Of a DNA stretch of 64,000 nucleotides, positions 1-10,868 are shown in pieces. The translations under genes were made by a program, and so were the position numbers. The notes beneath the pieces were generated by a model that ran no database searches, was not told the origin of the DNA, and saw nothing but the letters and a program-made list of their open reading frames with translations. Position 1 is the first letter of the stretch, and every line of letters starts with the position of its first letter. The DNA comes from Nannocystis sp. (GTDB lineage Bacteria > Myxococcota_A > Polyangia > Nannocystales > Nannocystaceae): contig JADJRG010000013.1 in NCBI GenBank assembly GCA_016712315.1, forward strand, positions 937,501-1,001,500. Direction: 5' to 3'.

Positions 1-1
1 A

Positions 2-247
2 GACGAGATCTCACCCGGCGCGAAGTTCGATCGCCCCGGCGCCCTCGCCCTCGCCAACGCCGGCGCCCCGAACTCCGGCGCCGCTCAGTTCTTCATCACC
101 TCCGAGGCCCTCAGCCACCTCAACGGCGCCTACACCCTCTTCGGCGCCTGCGACAGCCCCCACGTCGTCCGCGAGCTCTCTCGCCAGGTCCGGGCCCGCC
201 CGAGCGACCCCCCGCGGCTGCGCAAAGTGACGATCACCCGCGGCTGA
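2..247 (+). CDS. Cyclophilin-type peptidyl-prolyl isomerase, 3' part
   Basis: Only the last 81 residues are present; the start lies before the window. The fragment carries the cyclophilin C-terminal signature: a GALALANAG stretch followed by PNSGAAQFFIT, and then a LNGAYTLFG segment matching the LDGxxxxFG turn of the family. Cyclophilins catalyse cis-trans isomerisation of Xaa-Pro peptide bonds during folding. The stop TGA is at 245-247, and a second, lipoprotein cyclophilin starts 50 bases later, so the two probably form a tandem pair. Whether this copy is cytoplasmic or exported cannot be judged without its N-terminus. Confidence 0.9.
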   Translation, partial: DEISPGAKFDRPGALALANAGAPNSGAAQFFITSEALSHLNGAYTLFGACDSPHVVRELSRQVRARPSDPPRLRKVTITRG

Positions 248-297
248 GCCCCCCGCCCTTGTCGCCGCCGCGTGGCCGTGGGAGAACGCCCGCGCCC

Positions 298-1182
298 ATG
301 ACAACCGACCCGCACAAGCTCCTCCCTGCCCTCATCGTCGGCCTCGGGCTCGCCGCTTGCGCACCCGACTCCAAGCCTGAAGCCGAGGCCACGCCCGCTG
401 CCGCGACGACCCCCGCGGCCAAGCCCCCCGAGGCCAAGCCTCCAGAGGCCAAGCCTCCAGAGGTCAAACCTCCCGAGGCCAAGCCCCCAGAGCCCCCACC
501 CAAGCCGGGCTTCCGCAAGGGCCAAAGCGCCCCGCGCGGCCTCAGCGTCGAGCAGCTCTTTGAGTACAACAAAGCCCAAGGCGACCCCATCGACGGCGAG
601 TTCACCCTCGAGATGGCCTTTGATGGCGACGCCAAGCTCGCCAACCGCGCTGGCGGCAAGCTCACGGCCATCTTCGACACCACCATGGGCAAGTTCAACT
701 GCGAGCTCTTTGAGGACAAGGCCCCCAAGACCGTCGCCACCTTCGTCGGCCTCGCCCGCGGCAAGCGCCCCTTTTGGGACAAGGCCGCGGACGCGTGGAA
801 GAGCGAGCCCTTCTTCGACGGGATCATCTTTCACCGCGTGATCCGCGGCTTCATGATCCAAACCGGCGATCGCCAGGGCACCGGCACCGGCTTCCCCGGC
901 TTCCTGATCGCCGACGAGCTCGACCCCTCGCTCACCCACAACAAGGCCGGGATCCTCTCGATGGCCAACCGCGGCCCGAACACCGGCTCCTCGCAGTTCT
1001 TCGTGACCGTCGCTGCGACCCCGCACCTCGACGGCAAACACGCGGTCTTCGGCCAGTGCGAGCCGAAGGTGCCGGTCAAGATCTCCGAGGTGAAGGTCAA
1101 GTCCCTGCCCCCCGCGATCGACAGCCGCCCGCTCGATGATGTGAAGATCAACAAGATCACCATCGAGCGCCGCAAGAAGTAA
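298..1182 (+). CDS. Peptidyl-prolyl isomerase lipoprotein (cyclophilin type)
   Basis: This 294-residue protein begins with a lipoprotein signal (hydrophobic LPALIVGLGLAAC, Cys at about residue 21), so it is probably anchored to an envelope membrane. It is followed by a low-complexity linker of repeated K-P-P-E-A units (about residues 40-70) that could span periplasm. The catalytic cyclophilin domain fills the rest: FFDGIIFHRVIRGFMIQ contains the active-site Arg, followed by SMANRGPNTGSSQFF and LDGKHAVFG. The start at 298 was preferred over an in-frame upstream codon at 259 because it gives a normal signal peptide. Its role is inferred to be folding of exported proteins. Confidence 0.93.
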   Translation: MTTDPHKLLPALIVGLGLAACAPDSKPEAEATPAAATTPAAKPPEAKPPEAKPPEVKPPEAKPPEPPPKPGFRKGQSAPRGLSVEQLFEYNKAQGDPIDGEFTLEMAFDGDAKLANRAGGKLTAIFDTTMGKFNCELFEDKAPKTVATFVGLARGKRPFWDKAADAWKSEPFFDGIIFHRVIRGFMIQTGDRQGTGTGFPGFLIADELDPSLTHNKAGILSMANRGPNTGSSQFFVTVAATPHLDGKHAVFGQCEPKVPVKISEVKVKSLPPAIDSRPLDDVKINKITIERRKK

Positions 1183-1232
1183 AAATAAAAAATAAAAAAT
1201 AAAAACCCGCCGCGAGATCTCCTCGCGGCGGG
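1183..1232 (-). terminator. Rho-independent terminator read from the minus strand
   Basis: A perfect 11-bp stem (1206-1216 with 1222-1232, loop ATCTC) is flanked on its low-coordinate side by an A-rich run made of four TAAAAA-type units (1183-1205). Read on the minus strand this is a GC-rich hairpin followed by an interrupted T-tract, as expected for the end of the universal stress protein transcript that stops at 1309. It overlaps the stop region of the plus-strand isomerase gene and may slow that transcript too, although the plus strand has no T-tract after the stem. Confidence 0.75.
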
Positions 1233-1308
1233 CCTGCACACACACAATGGACGCGACATAGACCCGGGCGATCACCCGCCGGTTTCGCCTCGGTCGAAGA
1301 AAACGATC

Positions 1309-2163
1309 TCAGGCCGGCGGCACCACCGCCACCGGGCAGGTCGCGACCCCTGCCAAGCTGCTCGCCAAGCTCGAGCCGAAGAGCCGCTCCGCCAGCGACA
1401 GCCGGCGCGACCCCGTCACGATCAACGGCGCGTCGAGGGCCGCCGCCAGCGCCAAGAGCTGCTCCTCGACCGCCCCATAGCGGATCTCCACCGCGCTCGC
1501 CCCCGCCGCGTGCGCGGCCACCCAGGCCTCCACCTCGAGCCGCACGAGGCGTTGCTCTTGCTCCCGCAGCGACTCCCAGCCGCGATCCAGCGTGTAGATC
1601 GCCGCGTGCTCGATCGGCGCCGCGACGTGCGCGATCACGACCCCACGCCCCCGCTCTACCGCCAACGCCGCGGCGAACCGGTACGCCGCCGCTGAGCCCT
1701 CGCTCAGGTCCGTCGCCACGAGGATCGGCCCCGCGCCGATCTGCGACGCGAGCAGATCGGGAGGTGTCACGATCACCGCCGTCGGCAGCTCCCGAAGGAT
1801 CCGGCGCGCGACCCGCCCGAGCCGTACCAGCCCCCGCTCGCCCCGCCGCGACCAACGCCCGATCACCAGCGCTGTCGGCTGCTCGCGCGCCGCCGCCTCG
1901 ATCAGCCCGCGCTCCGCCGTCACAGACGCCACCGCCTGCAGCCCCTCAAACACGGCCCTCGCCTCGGCCTCCGCCAGCAAGCGCTCCATCGACGCCCGCG
2001 CCCCCTCCAGCACCGTCGACAGCTCCTCGCCGACGAAGCGAAGCAGCCCTGTCTCGACCACATGCACCCCCCGGCAGCGCCCCAACCACGCCCCGAACCG
2101 CAGCACACCCGTGTTTTGCGGCAACAGATCCAGCCCGACCAACCACCGTGGTGTCGCTTCCAT
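1309..2163 (-). CDS. Tandem-domain universal stress protein (UspA family)
   Basis: The 284-residue product has two Usp-like halves. The first runs from WLVGLDLLPQNTGVL to TAVIVTPPDL and is degenerate. The second starts GPILVATDLSEGSAAAYRFA and ends TCPVAVVPPA. The nucleotide-binding signature near the C-terminus (GSRRLSLAERLFGSS) keeps the first Gly and the final Gly-Ser, but Arg replaces the second Gly of the classical GxxG, so ATP binding is uncertain. The ATG at 2163 is preceded by GGAG and was chosen over an upstream in-frame start at 2235. It is divergent from hrpB; a strong hairpin at 1206-1232 closes the transcript. Confidence 0.85.
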   Translation of the reverse strand: MEATPRWLVGLDLLPQNTGVLRFGAWLGRCRGVHVVETGLLRFVGEELSTVLEGARASMERLLAEAEARAVFEGLQAVASVTAERGLIEAAAREQPTALVIGRWSRRGERGLVRLGRVARRILRELPTAVIVTPPDLLASQIGAGPILVATDLSEGSAAAYRFAAALAVERGRGVVIAHVAAPIEHAAIYTLDRGWESLREQEQRLVRLEVEAWVAAHAAGASAVEIRYGAVEEQLLALAAALDAPLIVTGSRRLSLAERLFGSSLASSLAGVATCPVAVVPPA

Positions 2164-2297
2164 CGCAGCTCCGCTCCTTCGCGCTCGTACGCGCCCGCGG
2201 TTGTCGGCCGACCGGCTCACTCCCATCAAGCGCATCCTTTGCAGACCTATTCAACCCCACATCGTCCGCGCGGATCAACTGTGCTAGAGCGCCCGCG

Positions 2298-4880
<2,583 letters not shown>

Positions 4881-4917
4881 CCCCCAGCCGCCGCGTCCCC
4901 GACCGCGCGGAGCGGCT

Positions 4918-6057
4918 ATGATCCGCGCGATGCCACGCCTCGTCCGCCTCGCGCTCCCGCTCTTTTTGCTCACGCCCGTGGTCGCCCGCGCGGACGAGAA
5001 CACGCACCCCTTCGACCCCTCGTACGACAAGCAGCTGCTCGGCTTTGACGACTTCACCTTCGACACCGACTGGTTCCCCGCCGACGCCCCGCTCCAGCTC
5101 CGCCTGATCGTGCACGCCGGCAACACCGTCGCGATCGACATGGCAGGCGACGGCCACTACGACTGGCCGAGCGAGCAGCTCCACTTCGAGGGCCACGAGC
5201 AGGCCGGCGAGCTCGCCTTTGACGTCGGCGTCGAGCTCGACGCCAAGGTCCGCTTTGACGTGCTCGGCCTCAAGTGGGAGTCCGACATCATCGGCCCTTA
5301 CGACTACGCCGTCATCTCCGCCGAGACGTTCACCCCTTACCTTCTGCCGGGCAACACCGATCGCCCCCTCGAGGTCATGGATCAGACCGACGCCGTCACC
5401 TTCGTCTCGGTCGACATCGTGCCGGACATCCTCGTCGCCCACGGCCACCTCGACATCGACGTCTTTTTTATCATCACCGGCTCCCTCGCCTGCGTCGGCA
5501 TCGAGGCGACCGCCGTCGATCCTGTGCCCTCCTTCGCCGCGATCCTGAACGAGGGCGAGGCCAAGCCGCTCGACCCTGGCCCCGGCCCGCTCCCTGATCC
5601 CTTCGCGATCGACGCCACCCTCCACTGCGATCTTTTTACGGCGCCGACCATCGTCCTCAACCCCGTCTTGATCATGGAGATCTTGGGAAAGGAGTACCAA
5701 GTCGCCGGCATCGAGATCCCCATCGACGTACCCGCCTTCAAGGAGCTGATCTCGATGGGCCCCGAGCAGCTCCTCTTCGACCGCCCGGAGCCTGTCCCTG
5801 AGGGCAGCTCAGGCGGCGAGAGCGACAGCGGCGACGGCTCCGCCTCGGACTCCAACAGCGGCACCGGCGGCGCGACCGACACGAGCGCCTCTACAGGCGA
5901 CACCGGCGCCAACACAGACACCGACGCCGCCACCGCCGGCTTCGGCGGCGCCGACGACGATGGTTGCAGCTGCAATCAAACCACCGCCGCCCCCTCGCTC
6001 GTCGCCCTGCTCCCCCTGCTCCCCCTGCTCCGCCGCCGCCGCCGCCCCCGCCGCTGA
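4918..6057 (+). CDS. Secreted protein with MYXO-CTERM-like sorting tail
   Basis: The 379-residue protein starts with a signal peptide (PRLVRLALPLFLLTPVVARA) and ends with a tripartite tail: a short Cys motif (DGCSC), a hydrophobic stretch (SLVALLPLLPLL) and an Arg cluster. This is the architecture of MYXO-CTERM sorting signals, which in myxobacteria direct proteins to the surface after cleavage near the Cys. About 75 residues before the tail are rich in Ser, Gly, Asp and Thr, like a surface stalk. The central region (about 25-290) is acidic and probably beta-rich, with no family I recognise. A second ATG at 4930 gives a more typical signal peptide. Function unknown. Confidence 0.8.
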   Translation: MIRAMPRLVRLALPLFLLTPVVARADENTHPFDPSYDKQLLGFDDFTFDTDWFPADAPLQLRLIVHAGNTVAIDMAGDGHYDWPSEQLHFEGHEQAGELAFDVGVELDAKVRFDVLGLKWESDIIGPYDYAVISAETFTPYLLPGNTDRPLEVMDQTDAVTFVSVDIVPDILVAHGHLDIDVFFIITGSLACVGIEATAVDPVPSFAAILNEGEAKPLDPGPGPLPDPFAIDATLHCDLFTAPTIVLNPVLIMEILGKEYQVAGIEIPIDVPAFKELISMGPEQLLFDRPEPVPEGSSGGESDSGDGSASDSNSGTGGATDTSASTGDTGANTDTDAATAGFGGADDDGCSCNQTTAAPSLVALLPLLPLLRRRRRPRR

Positions 6058-6127
6058 CCCCCAACGCTCCTTGGGCCGAGAGGTTGATGTTGCAGGCAGA
6101 TCGTGCACCTACAACCACCCTTTTCCG

Positions 6128-6156
6128 TTGACAACCAACACACCTCGCGTTAGGCG
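6128..6156 (+). promoter_or_regulatory. Weak sigma70-like promoter candidate
   Basis: A perfect TTGACA (6128-6133) lies in the only AT-richer patch of the 219-base gap before the Cys-rich gene. At 17-base spacing the -10 position reads TAGGCG (6151-6156), a poor match. It may drive the four-gene run starting at 6277, but the weak -10 makes this tentative. Confidence 0.25.
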
Positions 6157-6276
6157 TGGTCACATGCTCACTTGCGCAACGGATTGCGCCGCTGTTCGAC
6201 CCTGCCTGCGCAACGGGGCGCGGCCGGGGCCGATCGGCAAGCTGGAGGCGGGCCGCCGCCTGGAGGACCCTCGCCG

Positions 6277-6678
6277 ATGCTAAGCACCCTCGTTTGGCTG
6301 ACCTTACAGGCTCAGGCGCCGCAAGCGACGGAGCCGCTCGAGACCGCGCCCATCTGTGACGACGGCGCCCCGGCCTTCATCGACAGCGCGCCGAACTGGT
6401 CCTGCCGCCGCGACGGCTGCGCCCCGAACGCCGCGATCTGCTGGAGCGATCGCCTCGCCCACTGCTACGACGACGCCGGCGACGAGACCGGCCGCTGCGA
6501 GCTCCGCGACAGCACCTGCGAGGGCGTCATCTCCTGCTTCAACCAGTGGGTCTGGTGTAAGGGCGTGCACACCTGCGAGGTGGGCGGCAAGTACACCTGT
6601 GACAAGGGCACCTGCCGCGAGGCCTCCGGCGTGTCGTCGTCATCAGTAGCAACCAGAACAAAGGGACAGGTGATCTGA
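6277..6678 (+). CDS. Small Cys-rich secreted protein, unknown function
   Basis: The 133-residue product has 12 cysteines, nearly all in C-x(3-8)-C spacings (for example SCRRDGC, HCYDDAG, WCKGVHTC, YTCDKGTC), which suggests a disulfide-stabilised extracytoplasmic fold. The N-terminus MLSTLVWLTLQAQA resembles a short signal peptide. The ATG at 6277 is preceded by TGGAGGA at 6261-6267, a good ribosome binding site, which settles the start. The stop codon overlaps the next start in a TGATG arrangement, so it is probably translated together with the membrane protein at 6678. I recognise no family. Confidence 0.7.
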   Translation: MLSTLVWLTLQAQAPQATEPLETAPICDDGAPAFIDSAPNWSCRRDGCAPNAAICWSDRLAHCYDDAGDETGRCELRDSTCEGVISCFNQWVWCKGVHTCEVGGKYTCDKGTCREASGVSSSSVATRTKGQVI

Positions 6679-7037
6679 TGAGCACCACCGAGAGCCTCGC
6701 TGCGCCGCGCGAAATTGTCCGTGCGCCTGCGCGCCCGCCCGAGAGCTTGCGCCCGCGGAAGGGGCGCGAGTACGATGCCGAAGTGACGAACTCGGCCCAG
6801 GCCCCCTCTTCCCCTCGACGCCGCGCGAGGATCGTGCTCAGCGACGGAGGGGTCGCCGTCTTCACGGGGGTCATGTACCTCTGCGCTGCTGGCCTGGCCG
6901 CGTGGTCCTTCTCCTGGCTAGCCCACAAGACAGGTCAAGTAGACGGCAGGGTCGCCCAGGTCTCCACGCTCTTCGCGGCCGCGATGGGGGGCCTGTGGAG
7001 CAGCTCGCTGGTGGCGCTCCTTCGGCGACGACGCTGA
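6678..7037 (+). CDS. Small two-helix membrane protein, unknown
   Basis: This 119-residue protein has a basic, proline-rich N-terminal half (about residues 1-55) and two predicted membrane helices (GGVAVFTGVMYLCAAGLAAW and a second one near LFAAAMGGLWSSSLVALL), ending in an Arg cluster that would sit in the cytoplasm. It overlaps the upstream Cys-rich gene by one base and is followed after 13 bases by the membrane phosphoesterase gene, so all three are probably one operon. No family recognised; a structural or regulatory partner of the phosphoesterase is possible but only inferred. Confidence 0.6.
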   Translation: MSTTESLAAPREIVRAPARPPESLRPRKGREYDAEVTNSAQAPSSPRRRARIVLSDGGVAVFTGVMYLCAAGLAAWSFSWLAHKTGQVDGRVAQVSTLFAAAMGGLWSSSLVALLRRRR

Positions 7038-7050
7038 CGCGACCAACGTC

Positions 7051-8337
7051 ATGAGACGGCTCCTCGCCGCCGGGCTCGTCGTCACCGGCCTCGCCGTCGC
7101 CGTCCTCGTCGTCTTCGCCGCCGCGACAGGGTCGCTCACGTCGGGGTACGTGTGGGTCCTCCTGGCCTTCGTCGGTGGCGGCGGCTTCTTCTCGGGGGTC
7201 AACCTCACCCGCGCTCACGCGCTACCACCGGGAGCTTCTCCGCGAGCGCTCCCGCAGGAGACCGCTCCGAGCCGACCCCTCTCCGCCTACCACTGGCTGC
7301 ACCTCTCGGACATCCACTTCGGCACCCGCGGCAGAGCCGAGTGGACCCAGCTCGTCGATGACTTTGAGCGAGACCTCCTGAAGCGGCTCCCACGGATCGG
7401 CGCGCCGATCGATCTGATCCTCATCAGCGGCGACCTGACCGACCGTGGCACCGCCGAACAGTTCGACGGCTTTGGCATCTTCCTCGACCGTCTCATGGCG
7501 CTGCTCGAGCGGGAGACCAAGCATCGCCCGCTCGTGATCCCGGTCCCTGGCAACCACGATCTGACCCGCCCGAGCACCCCCAGCGACGCCGACGCCGAGC
7601 CGGGCGAAGACTTCTGGGGGACCCAACAACCGGGGCGCTTCGCCCACCTCTTCCACGGTTACACGAGCTGGCTCGAGAGCGCGGTACTACCTTCACTACG
7701 AGAGGCCCCCGGGGTCGAAGTGCACCGCTCCTTCTTCCCCGGCGACCTCACCGTGATCCTCGACGACCCGAAGCGCTTCCGGCTCATCATCGTCGGCCTC
7801 AACAGCGCGTGGAAGCATGATCGAGACGTCGAGGAGGGCGCGCTCGCCTTGCCGACCGAGCAGTTTCACGCCGCATTGCCGCCGGTCCCAGGCGGGTACA
7901 ACCTCGACATCTTCCCCAAACGGGGCCCGCCCCGCGCCCTCTTGATGCACCATCACCCGCCGTCTTGGCTGTCGCCGACCCATCAAGAGCAGTACTTGCG
8001 CATGATCCACGATCCGGCGCGCTTCACTGCCTGTCTCTTTGGCCACATGCACGTACCTACCGGATCCAGCGTCTCGAGCGGCGGCGGGAGCCTACGCGCG
8101 AACTTCCAAGCCCCGTCGCTCTTCGGCATCGAGCACTACGGCACGGCCCATCAGAGCAGGATCTTAGGCTACGCCCTCGGAAGGATCCGCAGCGACGGCG
8201 AAGTCCGGCTCTGGCCGTTCCGCCACCAACCGAAGCAAGGCGGATCCAGCCGCTTCGACAAGGACACCACTTGGACCTGGGACGATCACGACGAGCACGT
8301 ACTCCTCCGATCGGGCGCTCCAACCTCCTCCACCTAG
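7051..8337 (+). CDS. Membrane-anchored calcineurin-like metallophosphoesterase
   Basis: The 428-residue protein has two N-terminal membrane helices (about residues 4-26 and 34-52), then a complete metallophosphoesterase domain. The metal-binding motifs occur in order: LHLSDIHFG (D-x-H), SGDLTDRG (GDxxDRG), VPGNHDL (GNHD), LMHHHPP and FGHMHVP (GHxH). All ligands needed for a two-metal site are present, so it is probably active. Members of this superfamily hydrolyse phosphodiesters or phosphomonoesters, from cyclic nucleotides to nucleic acids; the substrate here is not evident. With the two preceding small genes it looks like one transcription unit. Confidence 0.88.
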   Translation: MRRLLAAGLVVTGLAVAVLVVFAAATGSLTSGYVWVLLAFVGGGGFFSGVNLTRAHALPPGASPRALPQETAPSRPLSAYHWLHLSDIHFGTRGRAEWTQLVDDFERDLLKRLPRIGAPIDLILISGDLTDRGTAEQFDGFGIFLDRLMALLERETKHRPLVIPVPGNHDLTRPSTPSDADAEPGEDFWGTQQPGRFAHLFHGYTSWLESAVLPSLREAPGVEVHRSFFPGDLTVILDDPKRFRLIIVGLNSAWKHDRDVEEGALALPTEQFHAALPPVPGGYNLDIFPKRGPPRALLMHHHPPSWLSPTHQEQYLRMIHDPARFTACLFGHMHVPTGSSVSSGGGSLRANFQAPSLFGIEHYGTAHQSRILGYALGRIRSDGEVRLWPFRHQPKQGGSSRFDKDTTWTWDDHDEHVLLRSGAPTSST

Positions 8338-8349
8338 GCGCTCTACGCG

Positions 8350-8868
8350 ATGACCCACCCGAACCTCCCCGTACCCGCAACGCGCGACTCGAGCAGCGAG
8401 CGCTCGCTCGAGCGGCCCGACGCCGCGGCGATCGTCAACCCCCTCCGTCACAAGGCCGAGCTCACCACCCGCGCACGAGCTCGCAGCGTCGCCTTCGCCG
8501 CGGCCATCGTCCTCGGCGTACCGCTCGCGGCCCTCATCGCCGCCCTCGTCGAGCCGCCGCTGCCGGTCGCCTTCTTTTTGATCTACCTCCCCTGCCTGGT
8601 GATCCTCGGCCTGCTCGCCGAGCGCCTCCCTCTCCATCGACACTTCACCAGCCCCGAGGAGCTCGCGCTTGAGCGAGTCGAGGCCCGCCACCGCCAGCGC
8701 ATCGCCGACATCGAGGCCCGCGTCGAGCCCCTCCGAGCCGCCGGGATCTCCCCAAAAGAGCTCGCTGCGCGCCAGGGGGCCGCCTACAGCGCCGAGCACG
8801 CCGAACACCTGGCCGAGCTCGAAGATCTCGCAAAGCACCCACGCCGCGTCCTCCCGCCGTCAACATAG
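8350..8868 (+). CDS. Two-helix membrane protein with C-terminal helical tail
   Basis: This 172-residue protein has a charged N-terminus, a pair of membrane helices (SVAFAAAIVLGVPLAALIAAL and VAFFLIYLPCLVILGLLAE) and a C-terminal region of about 75 residues rich in Glu, Arg, His and Ala that should form a long helix or coiled coil. It starts 12 bases after the phosphoesterase gene and is probably in the same operon. I do not recognise it; the layout (membrane hairpin plus cytoplasmic helix) would suit an accessory subunit, which is inference only. Confidence 0.6.
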   Translation: MTHPNLPVPATRDSSSERSLERPDAAAIVNPLRHKAELTTRARARSVAFAAAIVLGVPLAALIAALVEPPLPVAFFLIYLPCLVILGLLAERLPLHRHFTSPEELALERVEARHRQRIADIEARVEPLRAAGISPKELAARQGAAYSAEHAEHLAELEDLAKHPRRVLPPST

Positions 8869-8947
8869 GCGCGCGGATCCGCCTGCACGTGAGAAACCGC
8901 CCCCGGTCCCCCTCCCCACGCGAACGCTGCCCGGTTAGCTTCGGCAA

Positions 8948-10099
8948 ATGAGCGCCGAGCAGCTTTTGCCAAGAGCCACCGTCCTCCGCAATTTCTCCGC
9001 GGGCCCTGCGATCTTGCCGGCGTCGGTGCTCCAACGCGCCGCCGAGGCGATCCACGAGCTCCGCCTCGATGGTCACGCCGCCAGCGCGCCCGGCGTTGGC
9101 CTCTCGCTGCTCGAGATCTCGCACCGCTCAGCCGCCTACGACGCCGTCACCAAGGGCGCCGAGGAGCTCTGTCACCAAGTCCTCCAGATCCCGCGCACCC
9201 ACCAGGTCCTGTTTTTACAGGGCGGCGCCAGCCATCAGTTCGCGATGGTGCCTTACAACCTGCGCCGCGACGATCGCCCCGCCGCCTACATCGACACCGG
9301 CGTCTGGTCGGACAAGGCGATCGCTGAGAGCCGCGTGCTCGGCCCGACCGAGGTCATCGCCAGCTCTGGACCGCGCCACGATCACATCCCCGCGCTCCCC
9401 GCTGCGGGCACCTACGCCGGCGCCAGCTACCTCCACATCACCACCAACAACACCATCTTCGGCACCGAGTGGGCCGAGATCCCCGACGCCGGTGACACAC
9501 CGCTGGTCATCGACTGCTCCAGCCACATCGGCTCACGCCCCCTCGATTTTGAGCGCGTCGCCCTCGGCTACGCGGGCGCCCAGAAGAACCTCGGCCCCTC
9601 CGGCGTCACCCTCGTCTTCATCCGCAAGGATCTCCTGTCCCAGAGGCCAGTCGGTCCTGTCCCGACCATCCTCCGCTACGCCACCCACGCCAAAGAGCCC
9701 AGCCTCTACAACACCCCCAACACCTTCGGCGTGCTCGTGCTCAAGCTCGTGCTCGAGTGGATGCGCGATCTCGGCGGCCTCGAGGAGCTCGCCCGCCGCA
9801 ACCAGCGCAAGGCCGACAGGCTCTACCAGCTCCTCGATCACAGCGCCCTCTACCGCGCCCACGCCCGCCCTGGCAGCCGATCGAGCATGAACGTCACCTT
9901 CACCTTGGACGGCGCCCCCGAGGCCGATCGTGACGCCCTCACCAAGCGCTTCTTGAAGCAGGCCGAGGCCGCCGGCTTCGACGGCCTCAAGGGTCACCGC
10001 CTCGTCGGCGGCTGCCGCGCCTCGATCTACAACGCCTTCCCCGAGGAGGGCGTCGACGAGCTCTGCGCCTTCATGAGCGCGTTTGAGCGGTCTCTCTGA
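8948..10099 (+). CDS. serC: Phosphoserine aminotransferase
   Basis: SerC converts 3-phosphohydroxypyruvate and glutamate to O-phosphoserine and 2-oxoglutarate, the second step of serine synthesis. The 383-residue sequence opens with the family signature FSAGPAILP, includes LLEISHRS and QVLFLQGGASHQF, and carries the PLP lysine in AGAQKNLGPSG (Lys at about residue 213). The C-terminus GGCRASIYNAFPEEGVDEL is also typical. A 79-base gap separates it from the upstream membrane gene, and a SUFU-domain gene follows after 12 bases. Confidence 0.96.
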   Translation: MSAEQLLPRATVLRNFSAGPAILPASVLQRAAEAIHELRLDGHAASAPGVGLSLLEISHRSAAYDAVTKGAEELCHQVLQIPRTHQVLFLQGGASHQFAMVPYNLRRDDRPAAYIDTGVWSDKAIAESRVLGPTEVIASSGPRHDHIPALPAAGTYAGASYLHITTNNTIFGTEWAEIPDAGDTPLVIDCSSHIGSRPLDFERVALGYAGAQKNLGPSGVTLVFIRKDLLSQRPVGPVPTILRYATHAKEPSLYNTPNTFGVLVLKLVLEWMRDLGGLEELARRNQRKADRLYQLLDHSALYRAHARPGSRSSMNVTFTLDGAPEADRDALTKRFLKQAEAAGFDGLKGHRLVGGCRASIYNAFPEEGVDELCAFMSAFERSL

Positions 10100-10111
10100 G
10101 CGCCAGCGCCG

Positions 10112-10852
10112 ATGCACGATCATCCGAAGAACGATCACGATCATGATCACGGTCATGATCACGAGGTCGAGGCTCCAGGCTGGGCCTTCATCGACGCGCA
10201 CCTGGCGAAGCTCTACCCAGGCCAGCTCCCGCACCAGTACGCCAGCCAGACCGCCTTTGAGCCGCAGAGCCTCAGCCCGCTCCCGGCGATCGCCGTCTAC
10301 GAGGCCCCTCGCGCCCGCGTCGCTGGGCAGTGGCGGCCCGCCCACTGGCATTACGTCGGCTACGGCCTCAGCGAGCTCTTTGAGAAGCTATCCGACGATC
10401 CCGAGATCTCCGGCTTCGGCTTCGAGCTCACCCTGCGCGTCCCCAAGCGCGATCAAGAGGAGCAGCCGCCGACCTGGGGCGTCCGTTTTTTACAGGCCCT
10501 CGGCCGCTACGTCTTGCTCAGCCGCGACGGCTTTGACAGCGGCCACCGCGCCGATCTCGGCGGCCCGCTCGTCCCTGATCTACCGACCCAGCTCACCGCG
10601 ATCGCCTGCGTGCCCGACCCCACCCTCGGAAAAGTCCACGGCCCTTTTGGTTCGCTCCTTTTTTTACAGGTGATCGGCCTGCACGCCGACGAGCTGCGCG
10701 AGATCACCGACATGGACGCCGAGCGCGTCGTTTTGATGCTCTCCGAGCTCGACCCCGACGGCCTCACGGACCTCACCCGCGAGAGCTTTTTAAAGGGCCC
10801 CCGCGGCGCCCCGACGATCCGCCGCTACCGCCACGGCCTCGGCCTGGTCTAA
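10112..10852 (+). CDS. SUFU (suppressor of fused)-domain protein with His-rich N-terminus
   Basis: The 246-residue protein matches the bacterial suppressor-of-fused domain: WHYVGYGLSELFEK followed by SGFGFELTLRV, then the VRFLQALGRYV and LLFLQVIGL segments. Bacterial SUFU proteins occur in many genomes and have been proposed as immunity-type partners of secreted toxins, but no toxin gene is adjacent. The first 17 residues alternate His and Asp (HDHDHGHDH), which could bind metal; their DNA is a repeated TGATCA-containing run. It sits 12 bases after serC, so co-transcription is likely, and converges with radA. Confidence 0.82.
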   Translation: MHDHPKNDHDHDHGHDHEVEAPGWAFIDAHLAKLYPGQLPHQYASQTAFEPQSLSPLPAIAVYEAPRARVAGQWRPAHWHYVGYGLSELFEKLSDDPEISGFGFELTLRVPKRDQEEQPPTWGVRFLQALGRYVLLSRDGFDSGHRADLGGPLVPDLPTQLTAIACVPDPTLGKVHGPFGSLLFLQVIGLHADELREITDMDAERVVLMLSELDPDGLTDLTRESFLKGPRGAPTIRRYRHGLGLV

Positions 10853-10868
10853 GGGCCATCTTTCTCTC

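Noticed and set aside
1183..1205. Poly-A/TAAAAA run as a promoter UP element or phase-variable tract
   Set aside because: It abuts an 11-bp hairpin and makes best sense as the T-tract of a minus-strand terminator.
1764..2297. N-terminal extension of hrpB
   Set aside because: The frame is open, but the extension is Pro/Ala/Arg-rich, lies over the stress-protein gene on the other strand and is not found in HrpB; GTG 2298 gives the family N-terminus.
8869..8947. Small RNA or terminator in the gap before serC
   Set aside because: No stem longer than a few base pairs and no T-tract were seen.
10124..10170. Run of TGATCA-containing repeats as an operator or DnaA-like region
   Set aside because: The run lies inside the start of the SUFU gene and is explained by codons for alternating His and Asp residues.
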